Below, one piece after another: positions 1 to 12,940 of a stretch of 64,000 bases of DNA. Origin of the DNA: Phoronis australis (Eukaryota > Phoronida > Phoronidae); NCBI GenBank assembly GCA_002633005.1, contig NMRA01000269.1, forward strand, positions 409,169 through 473,168, read 5' to 3'. A program made the translations under genes and the position numbers. Position 1 is the first letter of the stretch. Each line of letters opens with the position of its first letter. The notes below the pieces were generated by a model. The model ran no database searches and was not told where the DNA came from. It saw only the letters and a list, made by a program, of their open reading frames with translations.

Positions 1-22
1 AAAGATGAAACCAAATACCCAC

Positions 23-95
23 CTGGGCTGGTGACTTGTCCTTTCCACCTCCCCCACCCACCCATCCACCCATCCACCCATTCAACCCGGATGTA
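23..95 (-). CDS. Candidate AFF internal exon at the window edge (Gly-rich, KSPAQ)
   Basis: The frame ends GGGGGKDKSPAQ immediately before a GTGGGT donor. Vertebrate AFF proteins contain a GRGRQKSPAQ motif in the region after the serine-rich domain, so the match is suggestive. However, most of the putative exon is a GGGT/GGAT microsatellite, the acceptor (CATCAG at about 96-98) has no pyrimidine tract, and the exon's place in frame cannot be tested because neighbouring exons were not found. Confidence 0.25.
49..94. repeat. CCCA/CCAT microsatellite
   Basis: Pyrimidine-rich run of CCCACCCA and CCATCCA units beside the candidate KSPAQ exon. Confidence 0.85.
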
Positions 96-119
96 CTGAT
101 GTATTGTAGTCCCAAATCA

Positions 120-2086
120 AATGAATGAATGACAGAAATCAAATCAGTGGTATCATTTTAGACCAGCTTAATAGCTTAAGCTTGAATGATCAATTTTGCA
201 TGAATGTCAGGGAACATAAGCATGTGAATTATCGAATTACAACGCAAATAATTACGTTTTGGAATTAAATCAAATTTATTAGGTGTTTCTCGGTTCCATA
301 AGTGATGACACGAGGTAATCATGGTAGCATAGTAACATCATAACTCAACTGGGCTCCACACACTCGGTACATAAGCAATGCACTTGAGGCAAGAATTCTT
401 GGTAATGTCTCGAGCATATTCCCCAAAACACCCATCTTTCACTCACGCCATTTTGCATGGGGGGTGGGGTCTACAGAATGATACTCAGGCAAACAAGGCC
501 ATACAGAATTCACTTGACAGTTGTTCAATACAGAGACATAACCCCAGAAGCCAACTGTTGTTAATAACTAGCAAATTGATTCAAGAAACAAGGATTAGCA
601 GTGGTATTTCCCCTGCCACTAAGCAGACTATTCTGAGACCTTTGTGCCATGAATAGCATTCTGAGGCGACAGACACCAGTGAGACAGACTTCCTACTCGC
701 TGTCACTCAATATTGGCCTAATGTCTGCCATTTCATTAATTTCAAAGCTTGAGTGGGATTTAATACAATTAAGGATAACAATATCAAACATCTATTAGCC
801 AGGACAGAAAAAACACTGTAACACAGTGCAGAATAAAAGTAATGTTCAGTGAAACTGAGCAAAAAGAACCACGGCGACGTTCCAATATGACAATGATAAA
901 GATAGACTATACTGTACTGAACTCTAGTCGTATTCGTCTCAAAACTAGTAATCTATAACAGTGCATACCATACAAAATACGACATGTATACTAAAACATA
1001 AGAGATTTCACGATACTCCAAAATACAAACGTCACATTTTCTCTTTCTTCAGGTAAAACCTACCCAGTTTCAGTTGCATTCACTTGGTCATTATAAACTT
1101 TGCACGAGGAGACTATAACCAGCAAAAGGTAATTTATGAGTTAGTACTTGCAGTTAATATTCTAATACAAGGCTAATAGTACTCAAAGTCAAAAGTCAAA
1201 CAATTTCCGGAGATTCAACAACCTACATCGACTAATTAGAATTCTGGCATTAAGAGCGAAAAAGCAATTAGTTGTCAACTACGGTACTGCTAAACTATCT
1301 TACTTAAGTCAATTACCATTTATGTCGTCAATAAGAAACACTGTAATAGGCACAGGCTGTCCATCCGTGACAGTCTTTTAGATCATCTTTTTCCGCAATA
1401 GTTTTTAATACAGAGACCAAGATGATAATTCTGTGATTTCATATGTTCATAGGTTAAATTTTTCAAAATTCTGTAAATAAAATTTGCAAAGAAATCTATA
1501 AAAATCCACATATTAACAGACCAATAGTAAACTAAGTTGAGGTAAGTTTTTCTAATAAAAATGTGTGAAAGATGTGCAGTCTAAAATAGTTGTTTAGCAA
1601 TGGACGCAATCACTAATAAATCAACTTGAAGCAATTCTGTTGATGCCAATATGGAGGCCACAACTCCCAGAATACATTGCACAACAACAAAATGGCAGCA
1701 GAAGCAATATCCCCCAATCAGCATCAGCAGGAGCAGCAACAACAACAACAAAATGCCATCCCACAACAGGACTGGCTGGTAATATTATGCAACATCAATT
1801 GCAAAGATGTTAGTTGCCAATCAACATCTACAAGGCACAGTCTGCCATTCAAATGGAGAAGGGAGGTCAATCAACTCCCGCCTGATTGAATTCCACCCAT
1901 AAGCATCACTTCTCAGACTTCTCATAATGCAGCCTGAAATGTAATCAATTTGCTATGACCAGAAGCCACTGGAGCCTAGAACAGGTTGACAACAACATTG
2001 GTCTGTCACTAACTGAGAACACATGGGAAAAGAAAATATGAGAAGAGTGTGGCAGTTGATATAATATAGGAGTCCCATGACTAAGG
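120..2086. other. No gene seen; contains a short CAG/CAA tract
   Basis: AT-rich DNA with no supported exon. At 1722-1752 a CAGCAGGAGCAGCAACAACA run encodes glutamines on the plus strand (QQEQQQQQQ). It is followed by a weak GTAATA donor but has no good acceptor, and looks like a microsatellite rather than an exon. Confidence 0.6.
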
Positions 2087-3027
2087 TCGCTTTCCCATTA
2101 GGGAAACTTCAGTTTACCAAAACTTCGCCGAAACTTCACCTACCATTCCGACTACACAGCGATATGGAAGTTATCGTTAATGACAGTTGACGCAGTTCAT
2201 TCGTACTCTCAAACGAATATTGAGTAGTGGGATTGAGGCTAACTGAAAAATGGTTCGCCTGCCATTTTTAAGTGTTTATGAAAATGATCAGTGTCTTTCT
2301 TCATCAGATATGCTTTCTTTTATTTATATACGTCCGTCTATTGAGAACACCTCGGCTATGCTGCAAAAACAAAGAACACATTTTGCAAGTCTCACGTGAT
2401 CGTATATCGTTGCCGGGACCTCTACCGAAAACTTCGACTAAGCTTCGCTTTTAGTGTTCCCACAACACCGAAGCTTTGATGGGTACCGAAGCTTCGGTTT
2501 TAAAGTGTACGCAACATGACTCTAGTACCTCAAAATAAATTTTATTATTATGTCTTACTTGATTTCAGTGCCTTTAGTGCACAGCTCATAAAGAAACGCG
2601 TAAAAATTGAAAAAAATAATAATTATGTACAACGTCATGGGTTGAACCCAAGTCGTTCGGCACACTGTTCGGATCAGCAACTAAGTGTATAGAGTGAAGT
2701 GAAAGTAAAGTATATTTAGCGTCGAGAAGGTTCGTAGAGNTATGCTTCTTTTTTTATATACGTCCGTCTATTGAGAGTACGTCAGCTATGCTGCAAAAAC
2801 AAAGAACACATTTTGCAAGTCTCGCGTGATCGTATATCGTTGCCGCGACCTCTACCGAAAACTTCGAAGCTTCGGTTTTAGTGTTCCCACAACACCGAAG
2901 CTTTGATGGGTACCGAAGCTTCGGTTTTAAATTCTACTATTTTATGCGAAATTTTGCTTCCAGATTAACCTTTCCCACTTACCGAAACTTCGGTAACAGC
3001 GAAGTTTCGCTTCTAATGGGAAAGCGA
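2087..3027. mobile_element. MITE family 1, copy A (CGCTTTCCCATTAG termini), 941 bp including a gap-linked duplication
   Basis: The left end reads TCGCTTTCCCATTAG and the right end is its inverse (CTAATGGGAAAGCGA). Subterminal sequence is packed with GAAACTTCG / CGAAGTTTCG palindromic units. No transposase frame is visible, so it is non-autonomous. A 190-bp internal block occurs twice around the N at 2740, so the true length is probably shorter. Related copies are at 12299-12940 and, as a fragment, near 58275. Confidence 0.75.
2309..2931. repeat. Direct duplication flanking a single-N gap
   Basis: Positions 2309-2505 and 2741-2931 are near-identical, differing by a few substitutions and small indels, with N at 2740 exactly at the start of the second copy. 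This pattern fits two haplotypes or an unclosed gap joined by the assembler. Confidence 0.8.
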
Positions 3028-6000
3028 GTAAGTGGGAACCCAAGATATGAATTGGTCTGAAAGACGTCCACAATGCATGTGTGTCAATCAAAAAGGCCAT
3101 GAGGTTGGAGCCTGGCAGACGTTGAGATGAGGTGGAATATAGTCTAGCCAAACTGGCTGTACAGAGAAAACACACAACACTGCTGATGTTTATATAAAGA
3201 AGCCTGAAGGAGACATGCTCACTTTATGACATATATTGTCCATAGGCCACACAAAGCATTCCCTCCGCTATAAACCTGCAGGATAAACAGAGTGATATAC
3301 AATATCACCAACATGGTGGATGAGTTGAAGTTTTATTTTCGTATTTTTAAATAAGTGGCTTCATTTTCAAGCTCTGTAGTGTAGCCACAATGCTTTGAAA
3401 GATTACAGGCGGAGCACTACCGCGCTGGAAGCCTCTTGGAAAAAGAAAAGGGGCAATTCCAGCACCAACTTTAGTCTCGATTGGTGAGATTTCACCTGAA
3501 ATTATTCTGTCCCGTCTATCAGCAAAAACACAAACCAGAACTCTCCTCTGATGCAAAGTTAGAACGACACATTGTGATCTACAATAAAGCTTGAAATACA
3601 AGTGTAGATAGTTATCTAATACTCATGTCCTTCAGGGAAGACCTTGCACATACTAACTAGGCGAGACTGTCACAAAAAACAATAAATCTCAATCAATCAT
3701 TCGCTCAAATGTCACAGATATACTACTGACACAACCAGTATTGAAAGCTGTACGATAATTTCCAGCACTTTAGAGTGAGTGCAGTAAACACTCATTGAGG
3801 CACTATGGATTTACTAGCTTCCAAGTACTTTTAGCTTGATCAAAAAAAAACACCACTCGTTTTCTCATGAGTCTATGTTTTCAGCAATAAATATCCAAGA
3901 TTACATCGCGAATGACTTTGAAAAACACAAAAAATCACCCTCTAGACAAGCAGCTTTATAAAAGGACAGGGCAAATTGTGATAATTGAAACTGGCAGGCG
4001 TTCTCTGACGTCATTCACAACACACTGTTAATGTCAGCAAACAAAACAGGACAGGTTCAAAGGTACTAGGCATTTGTCAAGAACTTCAACACTATGGCAA
4101 TAACATAGACAAGGATGTCCAGTGGATGAAAAACACTGGTTAGCATTTTAAATGGCTAGGCGGAGATTAAGGTATAATGCATCGCAGGTTAGCGCAAACG
4201 AGTTAAATTTAGGACAATTTTGGACATAATTTCAATCAATTTAAGTTTCTTTATGACATTTCCTCTTTGATACAAAATCAAAACTGAATCAACTTTTGTG
4301 GAAAATACTCCGAGCAGCAATAAACCTGTGCTTCATCAAAAAAGCAAATTATGACAACCTGCCACTATTTATTCTGCTGAGAAGTGAATTTTGGTTTTGC
4401 AAGTAACTGACACTTCGTTATTACTTGAGACCATGCTCAGCACAAGCCAACTTGTACAGTGTGATCTCAAGCAATAACAAATTGTAAGTTCTTTCTCAGC
4501 CATGAAATCACCTCTTATCTTAACTAAGAGGCAACCTGAGAACAATTTCATGACATTAAACGGTCTGAATCACAAGTTGGCTTTTAAGCCACATTTTCAC
4601 CAGGTGTAGTTGACACGGAGCCACTGACACGGAGCAGCTGATCGGGAGCAAGAGTGAGTGTAAACACAGCCGACACGCAGCACGTTGACGCCACGGCAGC
4701 CATGTTTGACACGGGTTTGGGAGGCAGTAGCTGCAATGTCAATTACAGGTATGATGGAAGGCAAGTTGGCAACAGCATTAACTGCAAGGGATTTTCCTTA
4801 AAAACCAGTTGAAGAACAGCAACAACTACAGCACACAGACGATGATACAAACTACTGGACACCAAGTAAACAAATCAATTACAGACTAGTAAGACTTGGG
4901 ATTGCTGCTAGCACTGAAACAAATGTGATGACTAAAGGTGAATATCTTGCACACTCTCTAAGAGTCATAACAGTGCAAAAACCCTCACTTCCTTTCCTGT
5001 TGTTAAATCAATATATCGTGCCAACCAACACCAAACTTCACGCAACAGCAGACATGTACCAGCTTCATTTAACATTGTAATATCTCCGGCATATGCTGCC
5101 TGTAAAGCAAAACAATTCAGAGTTTGCCTTTGCCAATCCCCATTGATTATGGACATTTTAGCACACAATATAATTAATTGCCACAGAATGTAGCGAGTTG
5201 ATAATGAAGCTAGGCGATGTCCTGGCGACACGGTACTAATCACGGTTAAAAGCTCCACCGGCCTCAATCACCAGTCTAATTACGTACGTAACAAATTCTG
5301 CTCAAGATACCGTTGCACTTATATGACAGACTAACTCCTCAAAAGTATCTGTGTAAATTTTATCATCCAAAACCTATCCCTTATTTTTAAATTAGCGATC
5401 AGCCATTTTCAGCAGAACTTTGCCTTATATGGGCGTACTTTCCACACATTCCTACAGCGTATTCTTTACTCAAGGAGACATGAAATGATTTCAGCTAATT
5501 CGCATTCGTAAAATTATTATGTTTATGTAGAAAAATGGTAAAACCATTCGTGAAAGCAGCACACGATCAGCTCAATACATGTGAAATGTTTGTAACTGGA
5601 AATTTAAAGTTATTTCGCATAAAAAGCCCTGTCGCGCTACTGGACTAGTGCGCTGTAGCTCCATTTTAGACAATATTGTCTACAAGCCGTTGGTGTTTTG
5701 TGACAGATGCACCATGAGTGCACCACATCAACCCCTTAGTACCGTAAGCGCTTTTTAACTTTCATTCAAAAGATGTTGTGATACATCCGAAAACAACAAA
5801 AATTCAGTTTCAAATGGCATTCAACTAAAAATAGCAACAATACAGACTCAGCCTATCTATGTCATTCTTTTCTGATTGGCATGGTTCATTTCTCCATTTC
5901 AGAACCCTGGTCCAGCAAATTTCCTGATCCATGCCCGGGTTCCGACAAAATGAGGTGAATTCCCATTCTCATTTTTTTAAATGGAATCTAATTCCTTGGA

Positions 6001-6900
6001 TTATTCATCTCCAAAATTCTGCTCTCTACATCATGAAACATTTTCAAGGCAAATGACATCCCACAATGTTATCCTGCATAAGCATGTTTCTAATTGGCCT
6101 GTCGTTCAAAAACAAACCTAAATTGACCAATCACAAATTTCATTACACACTGGTACTTACAATACATCTTAAGTTATTGGTTGGATTTTGCATTATCTAG
6201 ATTATTTCCAACATTTAACTGGAATTTCTGCATCAATCTCCAACAATCTGATGCGGATGACCTTAAGGGTATTTTTACAATTAGCTGATCTGAGAAATAA
6301 ATCCTCAAAACGGTGTAATATTTAAAATCCGTACGTAGCGATTTTGAGGTCTTAAAAGTACGTAGAATACCGGTGAATTTGTAACAGTTGGCAGTCCAGC
6401 AAATGTAGGATTACTAACACACTGACAAGTGAATAGCAATATATCACACCTCAAGATACACTTGACTGCAAATGACAAACTGCAACAATCTTAATATAAA
6501 AAGTGATTAGCACAGCAGCGGTATACAACTGAGGGGCATGTGCCCGGATGGACACAAAACACGGCAAATGCCACAGAATCAGAAAGATTACTGCTACGAG
6601 CCCCTGAAAAGCGAAAAAGGGTTTGGAAATATTTTCTGCATTAAAATTGGTGAGATTATACTGTTCCTTTGAAGCACAAGTATGTCAGCTGGAACCTAAT
6701 GTTTATGATAACTCTTTCAATAGTTATACACGAATCAATTTCATTCACACAGTTCACCCCTGAAGCAATTATTCACTAATAAGTTGAATGCTCTGGAAAT
6801 GGTTACTTAACAAATGGATACTCATTACCGCAGACATCCATAATAGTGTGAATAGACAACAAAAGGACGTTCCCACAGTCTCGGAAGTTTTGGTATTTGT
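3028..6900. other. Intron or intergenic DNA, no gene seen
   Basis: No supported exon on either strand. The only structured item is the terminal-repeat fragment at 4573-4716. Confidence 0.55.
4573..4716. mobile_element. MITE family 3 (GACACGGAGC-rich ends), solitary terminal fragment
   Basis: Reads AAGCCACATTTTCACCAGG then TGTAGTTGACACGGAGC, which matches the inverted right end of the copy at 53770-54367 almost base for base, followed by further GACACGGAGC and GTGTAAACAC units. No second end is visible, so it is a fragment or solo end. Confidence 0.6.
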
Positions 6901-6920
6901 TTGGCTCGGCTGTTGCCTGC

Positions 6921-7022
6921 TCAAGACTCAAGTTTTTTAAACGTGTCATTTTCTAGTTTATCATCATCATCCCAACGTGGCAACTGCTGGCTGCCATGCG
7001 AAGTTGAGGTTCCAGTTTCCAT
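6921..7022 (-). CDS. Candidate AFF exon 6, in phase and ending in a stop
   Basis: A very strong acceptor (CTCTCTCTCTCCCCAG) precedes an open frame in phase 0, the phase left by exon 5. It reads METGTSTSHGSQQLPRWDDD, then DKLENDTFKKLES and TGA. The stretch LPRWDDD...KLENDTFKKLES loosely resembles the family's LQKWNDP...MLEDDLKLSS region, which follows the ELL motif. If real, it gives either a short protein of about 316 residues without the C-terminal domain, or an exon with an unseen donor (a weak GTTTAA lies inside). The intron would be about 21.9 kb, so intervening exons may have been missed. The same frame is open back to about 7117, so the acceptor could also be a CT-repeat coincidence. 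Confidence 0.4.
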   Translation of the reverse strand: METGTSTSHGSQQLPRWDDDDKLENDTFKKLES

Positions 7023-9063
7023 CTGGGGAGAGAGAGAGAGGTTCTTGCCAATTCTGATGGCAAAGTCAAGAACAGCAAGGCTATATGACCATAGGTCATC
7101 AGCGTCCTCTTGTGATGACTTCGCTTAACTGTAACTCCGAAGATGATGGGAATACTGACGTTAAACATCACTGCTAACCTCAGTTAACATCAAAGCTTCG
7201 GAAGCAGCAAAGTCAACTGTATGGGAAAGGCCTCAAAAGTCCATACAGCTACTCATTGATTAACACCACATATCTTGGAATGACAAGTACAGGAAGCTCA
7301 ATGTTGCCTTCTCATTATGGAAACTCTGGTCTATCAAAATTTCATCACAGCTTCCACTGCCTTTCCCAAACACTTCTCTGGTAAGTAACATTGGGAGTTA
7401 TAACTAGCTCTCTGGATTAACCACCAGATGGCAGAGTTGATTCACACACTAGACTGAATATGTGTATTGCATGTCCCAACCGTAACAATTACTCCAGTTG
7501 GGGCAGATTTAACTTTTCCCCACAGCAGGGGAGTTAGGCAACTTCTGCGGATTAATCCAACTATTTTGCTATCCTGAGAGGAGTTTAAGTGCGGGAGTTA
7601 CTTTCCCACTGACTGAAACTTCTCAAAACACGAGAGTTGAAGGGTCTGTGGGAAAGAAACATAATTGAATCCCTGAGCAACTAGACAAGTGGCCACAGAT
7701 AGGCAATAAAAAAGTCAATAACTTGCAGCAGTGCTGTTATTAACAGAAAATTAGATGTGGATTAAGAAAAATGTGGACAGAATAATCACCTAGCAGAGAA
7801 AAAAAAATAGGCAATCACCCTTTCATGCCAGCAAGCTGTTCCTTTCTGGAGAGCAAAGTACACACACTAGATGCTGCTGTTGTATCTGACTGACTGACGG
7901 AAGTTTCCACAGACAGACTGCAGTCTCAAATTCCATTAAAACAATGATGATTCGTCAGCGAGAAGTTGTGATTATTTTTCTGCTTGTTATGTGATAATTT
8001 TTTGTTATTCTTTCAATATACTCAATATATACCACCAAGTCTTGCAACCTCTCGAATACTGCCACCTGTTGGCCATCTACCTTTTTGATCTTTCAAATCA
8101 CACTTCTGTTTCAATTATGTAATTGCCCAAAATACAAACTCTTCCCTAAATATAAGCTCGGTGCAAAACCAAGTGTTTAACAGCAGAGTCTTGCATTACA
8201 CCGAGACAAAAATAATTTTCAAAATATCGAAATTCCATCGTCACGCGCGCAATATAATTAACTGTTAAAATGACTTGAAAATAGTCAGCGGAATTCATAA
8301 TTATTCGAGCGCAAATAACAGTGTATCATAGAAGCCATACAAGTGTTTATAAAGTAAATCTTGGAAGCCATAAATATAGTCATTTTCTCAAACGGAAATA
8401 TGCATGAGTACTAGGGATATAGTCTGGACATGTAGACGAGATTCCTATCTATTATGTGGAGAATTAGAGCATAAGCAACAACTAACAATCATTGCCAGCT
8501 AAATTGGTATGAATTTTTTTACTCCCAAGCGATGCAAAATAGCAACTAATCATTGGGGTTCCCCTGTTACTTTGGAATTTTCTGTCAGTAAGAAATGATA
8601 CGTCATTATGGAAATTGGAAATGCTTTCATGAGTAAACACAATCTTCCGAAATTACACACCTTATAAGTAAGTCACCTTCGTCTGACAAAATTTCTAATT
8701 CCAAACAGAACTGGTTAAATGAGAGTATCCCAACTTTTAGTGCTTAGTTTTACTAACAAATTCTACACTGTAATTGAAAATAACTAAATATCTCACAGTA
8801 GAACTCATCCCAAGGCACTAGCTAACTCACGCCATCAATAACGCATTCATCTACAAAGGCACCAACTATTGTAAAACATTGATAGATAAGACTTATCAGA
8901 TTATCGCTATTATCAATTACTTTTGTGGTTAAAAATAGATAGCATTTTACATTAGAACTAAAATCGTTCAACAATCTTATTCTAATACCAAGGACCCAAT
9001 AGATAAGCGCACCATTACCCCTCATTACCTTCAGCTTCCACCAAACTGGAGAATGACGTGCAA

Positions 9064-9141
9064 ATAGGCATTTCTCGATAAGCGGTGACATAATGAAACT
9101 AGTCTTCTCACAAGATGGCGATGAAGTACTTGGTGGACAGC
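9064..9141. repeat. Conserved 78-bp block, copy A
   Basis: Aligns without gaps to 20628-20705 at roughly 70% identity with an 18-bp perfect core (AGCGGTGACATAATGAAA). In one frame both copies read RHF..SGDIMK.V...DGD.V.GGQ, so similarity is retained at protein level. It could be a remnant of a coding transposon or of a duplicated exon; no splice sites support a live exon. Confidence 0.55.
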
Positions 9142-9470
9142 TTTCAATGCCACCTAAAGTTCACCCTACTGATTCGAATGGAGATTTAGACATTGTGGTT
9201 ATACAATGTTTTGCAGTAGGATATTCAAATGCAAAAAGTCCAGAGAGGCAAAATGCTTGTGAATGTCTGACAACTCAGCCAGGCTTGTTCACCAGAATTT
9301 AAAATTGTGTCCAGCTGAGATTGAGTGGCTGTCATATCCCACAGTGCTGTGTGTAGGTTTCTCATTCGCATATACTATATTCATGTACGATATTTTTGTA
9401 CCATATCATAAAACTTAAAGACCAAAGCATTGTGGAATTTAGGAAGTAAATTTAAAAAATAATAATTTAA

Positions 9471-9800
9471 AGTTGCATTTTGCTAACCAAAAAGCAAAAA
9501 GCAAATTCCGCTTTTTCATCTCATAAAAATCAATTTCATAATTTTCCATACTTTGCTCAGATTCTAGTGACAACAAGAACTTCAAAAAACCGACTTCAGA
9601 AAAAAGTTCAGAATTTATTGGGGTTGCCAACACTAAAATTGCAGACTCAAAATAGCACATGTACACATTGCCTGTGACGAGAGTCGACGACTCATTCAAT
9701 AATAATTCAAGATCCGAAGAGCGTGGTTATGTTTTTAGGTCCCAAAGCGCTACTGTTAAGAATTCAAGATTGACCCCTAAACAGGGATGAAATGCACTTT
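9471..9800. repeat. Two-copy dispersed repeat, copy A
   Basis: Shares an ordered series of matches with 56312-56562: AAGTTGCATTT, CTCATAAAA, CAATTTCAT/CATCTCAT, TTCAAGAT, GGTTATGTTTTTAGGTCCCAAAGCGCT versus GGTAATGTTTTTAAACCCCAAAGCACT, then AAGAATTCAAGATTGAC. An old, non-coding interspersed repeat. Confidence 0.6.
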
Positions 9801-12298
9801 TAATTTAGTGCAAGCCACTTACTTTTCCCTGGAGACATGTGTTGAAAATCTAGAAAGCTACCAAATCTATTCCTTGGGTAAAGGTACTTATACACCAGTA
9901 CCATCAACACTATCAAATTTCAAACATGGCAGACAGTGTTTCACCAAAAAGAGACAGGTATAGGCCTGGCCCTCACAATAAACAGTGACACATCACAACC
10001 TTATCAGTAATTGGTATGGATGTCAATGAGGACACTATATGGGTAAATAGATTTAGAAGCTAACATACTGTAATAGCATCTAAACAACTCCCTGACAATG
10101 AGTTAGGGCCAGCACAACCTCAAGAATCCACCACTCAGATTTCCACAGTGTAAGCGCGTGAACTAATTGATCAAGCTCATCACTGGGCAACGTTTCAAAA
10201 GACTCAATGGAATCTTAGCGCTGATACTAATTCAGAGCAATTTAGCATCAGTGAATATGACAAAACTAACACCGTGTTGATATTAAATGTGATTACTGAA
10301 CAACGTTCATCCCCATATTAATAATCATCTAAATTGACGCCCGTCCAAGTCAACATTGTTAGATAAATAGGAAGGAAACGCTATCAATGACAGAGGCGAT
10401 GACTTGTATTTACATTCATAATACAGTAATCTGTTTTCAATTTCGCACAAAAGTGTTTGATAAAATTGTATTTTTTATTTTACAAAGGACGAATACATTG
10501 TTAAAAGGTACAATCAAAGTTTTTTGTTTTATAAAAAATCACTGTTGTTGAGAAATTGGACAAAATCAAAATCCCACATCTCTTGCACACTGTGTGCTAA
10601 ACTAAAAATCTTTTCCGAACACTAATACGAGCACAGAATGGAAAGTCAATAGCAACAAAATGATCCCTTAGATATTTTTTACTTTTTCACAACCTACATA
10701 CACTAAATACTTTATAGGATCACAACATGGCCACATCAAAAATGCTGTGAGCAGAAACAGACCAGTGAACTGGCCAACAGAACCAGGGAGACCAAGGACT
10801 CTCCAGCTCTCAGACAGGCTCGCCTATCAAAAGCTGGCGCAAATCCACAAAGAAAACATCACACAACACAACAGCTCTATTGAAGATCTTTTAGTCTGTG
10901 TTAGGCCACCCAGAGAACCAAGCTGACTGGTACTTATAAACAATCCAATTGACCAGGTTGAGACAGTGTCAGGGTAGGGGCATAATTACCACCATTTGAA
11001 AAACATCTCCAGCAAAGAGGTCCCCCCCTCCGGCTAGAGTGGGGTAATAGGGTGACAAACATATCTTTACAGTGCAAAATGTTCTTCTTCAACATAGAGC
11101 TAATTAGCATTAACCAGCACAGTGTCAAATTCTTTTTATGTTGATGGTACACGACAGGAAAACTTAAATCTAACGGCACGGTCAATCAAGAACTAATAAT
11201 AGTTTACAATTACACCTTCGTCAATTTATCAAAAGATTTGTGGAAACAGTGAACAGGTGTAAAGTACCGACTAAACGAATCATCGCACAGATACAAAATT
11301 TAAAATAAATTATCAAGCGTTCTCCAGACAGCATTTAAAAACCATCATTGATTATGACATATCCCTAGTTCGGTCAATTAACTCCATACTGCAGATTGAC
11401 AGGAACTGAATTCAGACAATATTGATCATTTCTAATAGCTACTGACACTTGAAAGACCAAGTGATGTCAAAACTTCTTACCTATGTAATTCAATTATTTC
11501 ACATTACATATGAGCTTAATCATAATCTCTAACCCAAATTAATGGTTAATGTTTGCTGACTGATCAACATTCCTAAATGGTAAAATGTCTCCAATGATAT
11601 TTACAATGAGATAAAGTCAGCTATACTTGTTCACTTCGTTTACCACACCCATTCATCGTTAACAGACAGGTAAACCAGGTTAGTTAGGTATTTAGAGCTT
11701 GGGAGCATAACGCACTCGTTGACCTGCTAAGTAATTAAGCTTAACGCAAATATAATGAAAATTTTATCAACAAAATGGGGCACAGGAGTGTTCTAACGAT
11801 TCTCCACTGAAGTCATGTTTAGGCAACTTAACTCTGCTACAAGTAAATATGCCATAATGATTTTAAGTCTTGATAGCTTATCACCACTGGAATACTTTCA
11901 GCAAGATAGCAACAACAAACGTCCAAGAGATATTACAAGACCAACCTGCTGCTTACTGCAGAAATCTTCCACTTGGTTTTACCACCAGGTGTCAGTGGTT
12001 TCCAAATCGAGGCTCAATCTGGATATCACTCCAGCTCATTGTTTTAACTTCAAAAAATCGTCGCAGTCTTTTGTCCGGCATCAGGACATGCAGGCAAATG
12101 ATAAATCACAGTTCACAGTTACTAAAACCAATGGAACTACTTTCATCAACCAATGCCTAAGACCTGACACATAACGAAACTTTTTGGGCTAATTTTTACC
12201 ACATTAGGAAAAATAATTCTTCATGAGGAATTCAATTTCAGAACCCAAACAATTTGAAAAATCATCAGTAATTATGAATTATTACAGCCTGTCGTTAA

Positions 12299-12940
12299 GC
12301 GCTTTAACATTAGGGGAACTTCACCAAAACTTCGCGTACCTTTACCACTTAATAGCGACATCGAAGTTATCGCTAAGACAACAGACGATGCACTTCATCA
12401 TACTCTCAAACTAATCTTGAGCAGTGGATTGAAGGGTAACTGGAAATTAAATCAGTTTTTGGCCACTGTAAGATTAAAAACCCGACGATCGCCGCACAAA
12501 TAAAAAAGTTCATGTTTAATCAATGTTCCGTCTATTCATTGTAGATCATCAGGATCATATTTATAACAACTTCGGACAGCAAGTGCCAACATACAACTTT
12601 TTTATTTGTGCAGCTATCGTCCAGTTTCTACTAGCTGAAAATTGTTTGCCAGCCATTTACGAATGTTAATGAAAATGATCAGTGTCTTTCTTCATCAGAT
12701 ATGCTTCTTTTTATTTATATACGTCTGTCTGTTGAGAGCACTTCAACTGCGCTACAATAACAAAGACTACGTTTTGCAAGTCTCGCGTGATCTACCGCTT
12801 CGTCTTTTGTGTTCCCACTACACTGAAACTTCCTACCATTTTAAGCTAAGTTTCGCTTGCAGATTAACTACCGGAGTTGACCTTTCCCACTTATCGAAAC
12901 TTTGGTAAAAGCGAAGTTTCGCTTCTAATGGGAAAGCGAC
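12299..12940. mobile_element. MITE family 1, copy B, carrying a nested MITE
   Basis: The right end is GCTTCTAATGGGAAAGCGAC and the left end is a diverged CGCTTTAACATTAGG. The interior matches copy A in order (TCGAAGTTATCGCTAA, GAAAATGATCAGTGTCTTTC, ACGTCTGTCTGTTGAGAGCA). Relative to copy A it carries an extra block of about 190 bp containing the element at 12484-12621. Confidence 0.72.
12484..12621. mobile_element. Nested 138-bp MITE inside family 1 copy B
   Basis: Starts GACGATCGCCGCACAAATAA and ends with the inverse TTATTTGTGCAGCTATCGTC, about 25 bp of inverted terminal repeat. The corresponding position in copy A lacks this sequence, so it inserted later. Confidence 0.7.

Larger units (their letters stand above)
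7118..12298. other. Long intron candidate, no supported exon; holds diverged repeats
   Basis: If the exon at 6921-7022 is real this is its upstream intron. Contents noted are a diverged family 1 relic near 7190-7390 (fragments of TTCGGAAGC and CTTTCCCA), a conserved 78-bp block at 9070-9141, a two-copy repeat at 9471-9800, and AT-rich unique sequence. A 119-codon plus frame at 11815 has no coding signature. Confidence 0.5.

Noticed and set aside
2638-2660. GGGTTGAACCC resembling a tRNA B box
   Set aside because: A simple palindrome with no A box at the expected distance on either strand.
11815-12174. 119-codon plus frame and its overlapping 96-codon partner
   Set aside because: Length expected by chance at this base composition; two overlapping frames are equally open and neither has coding bias.
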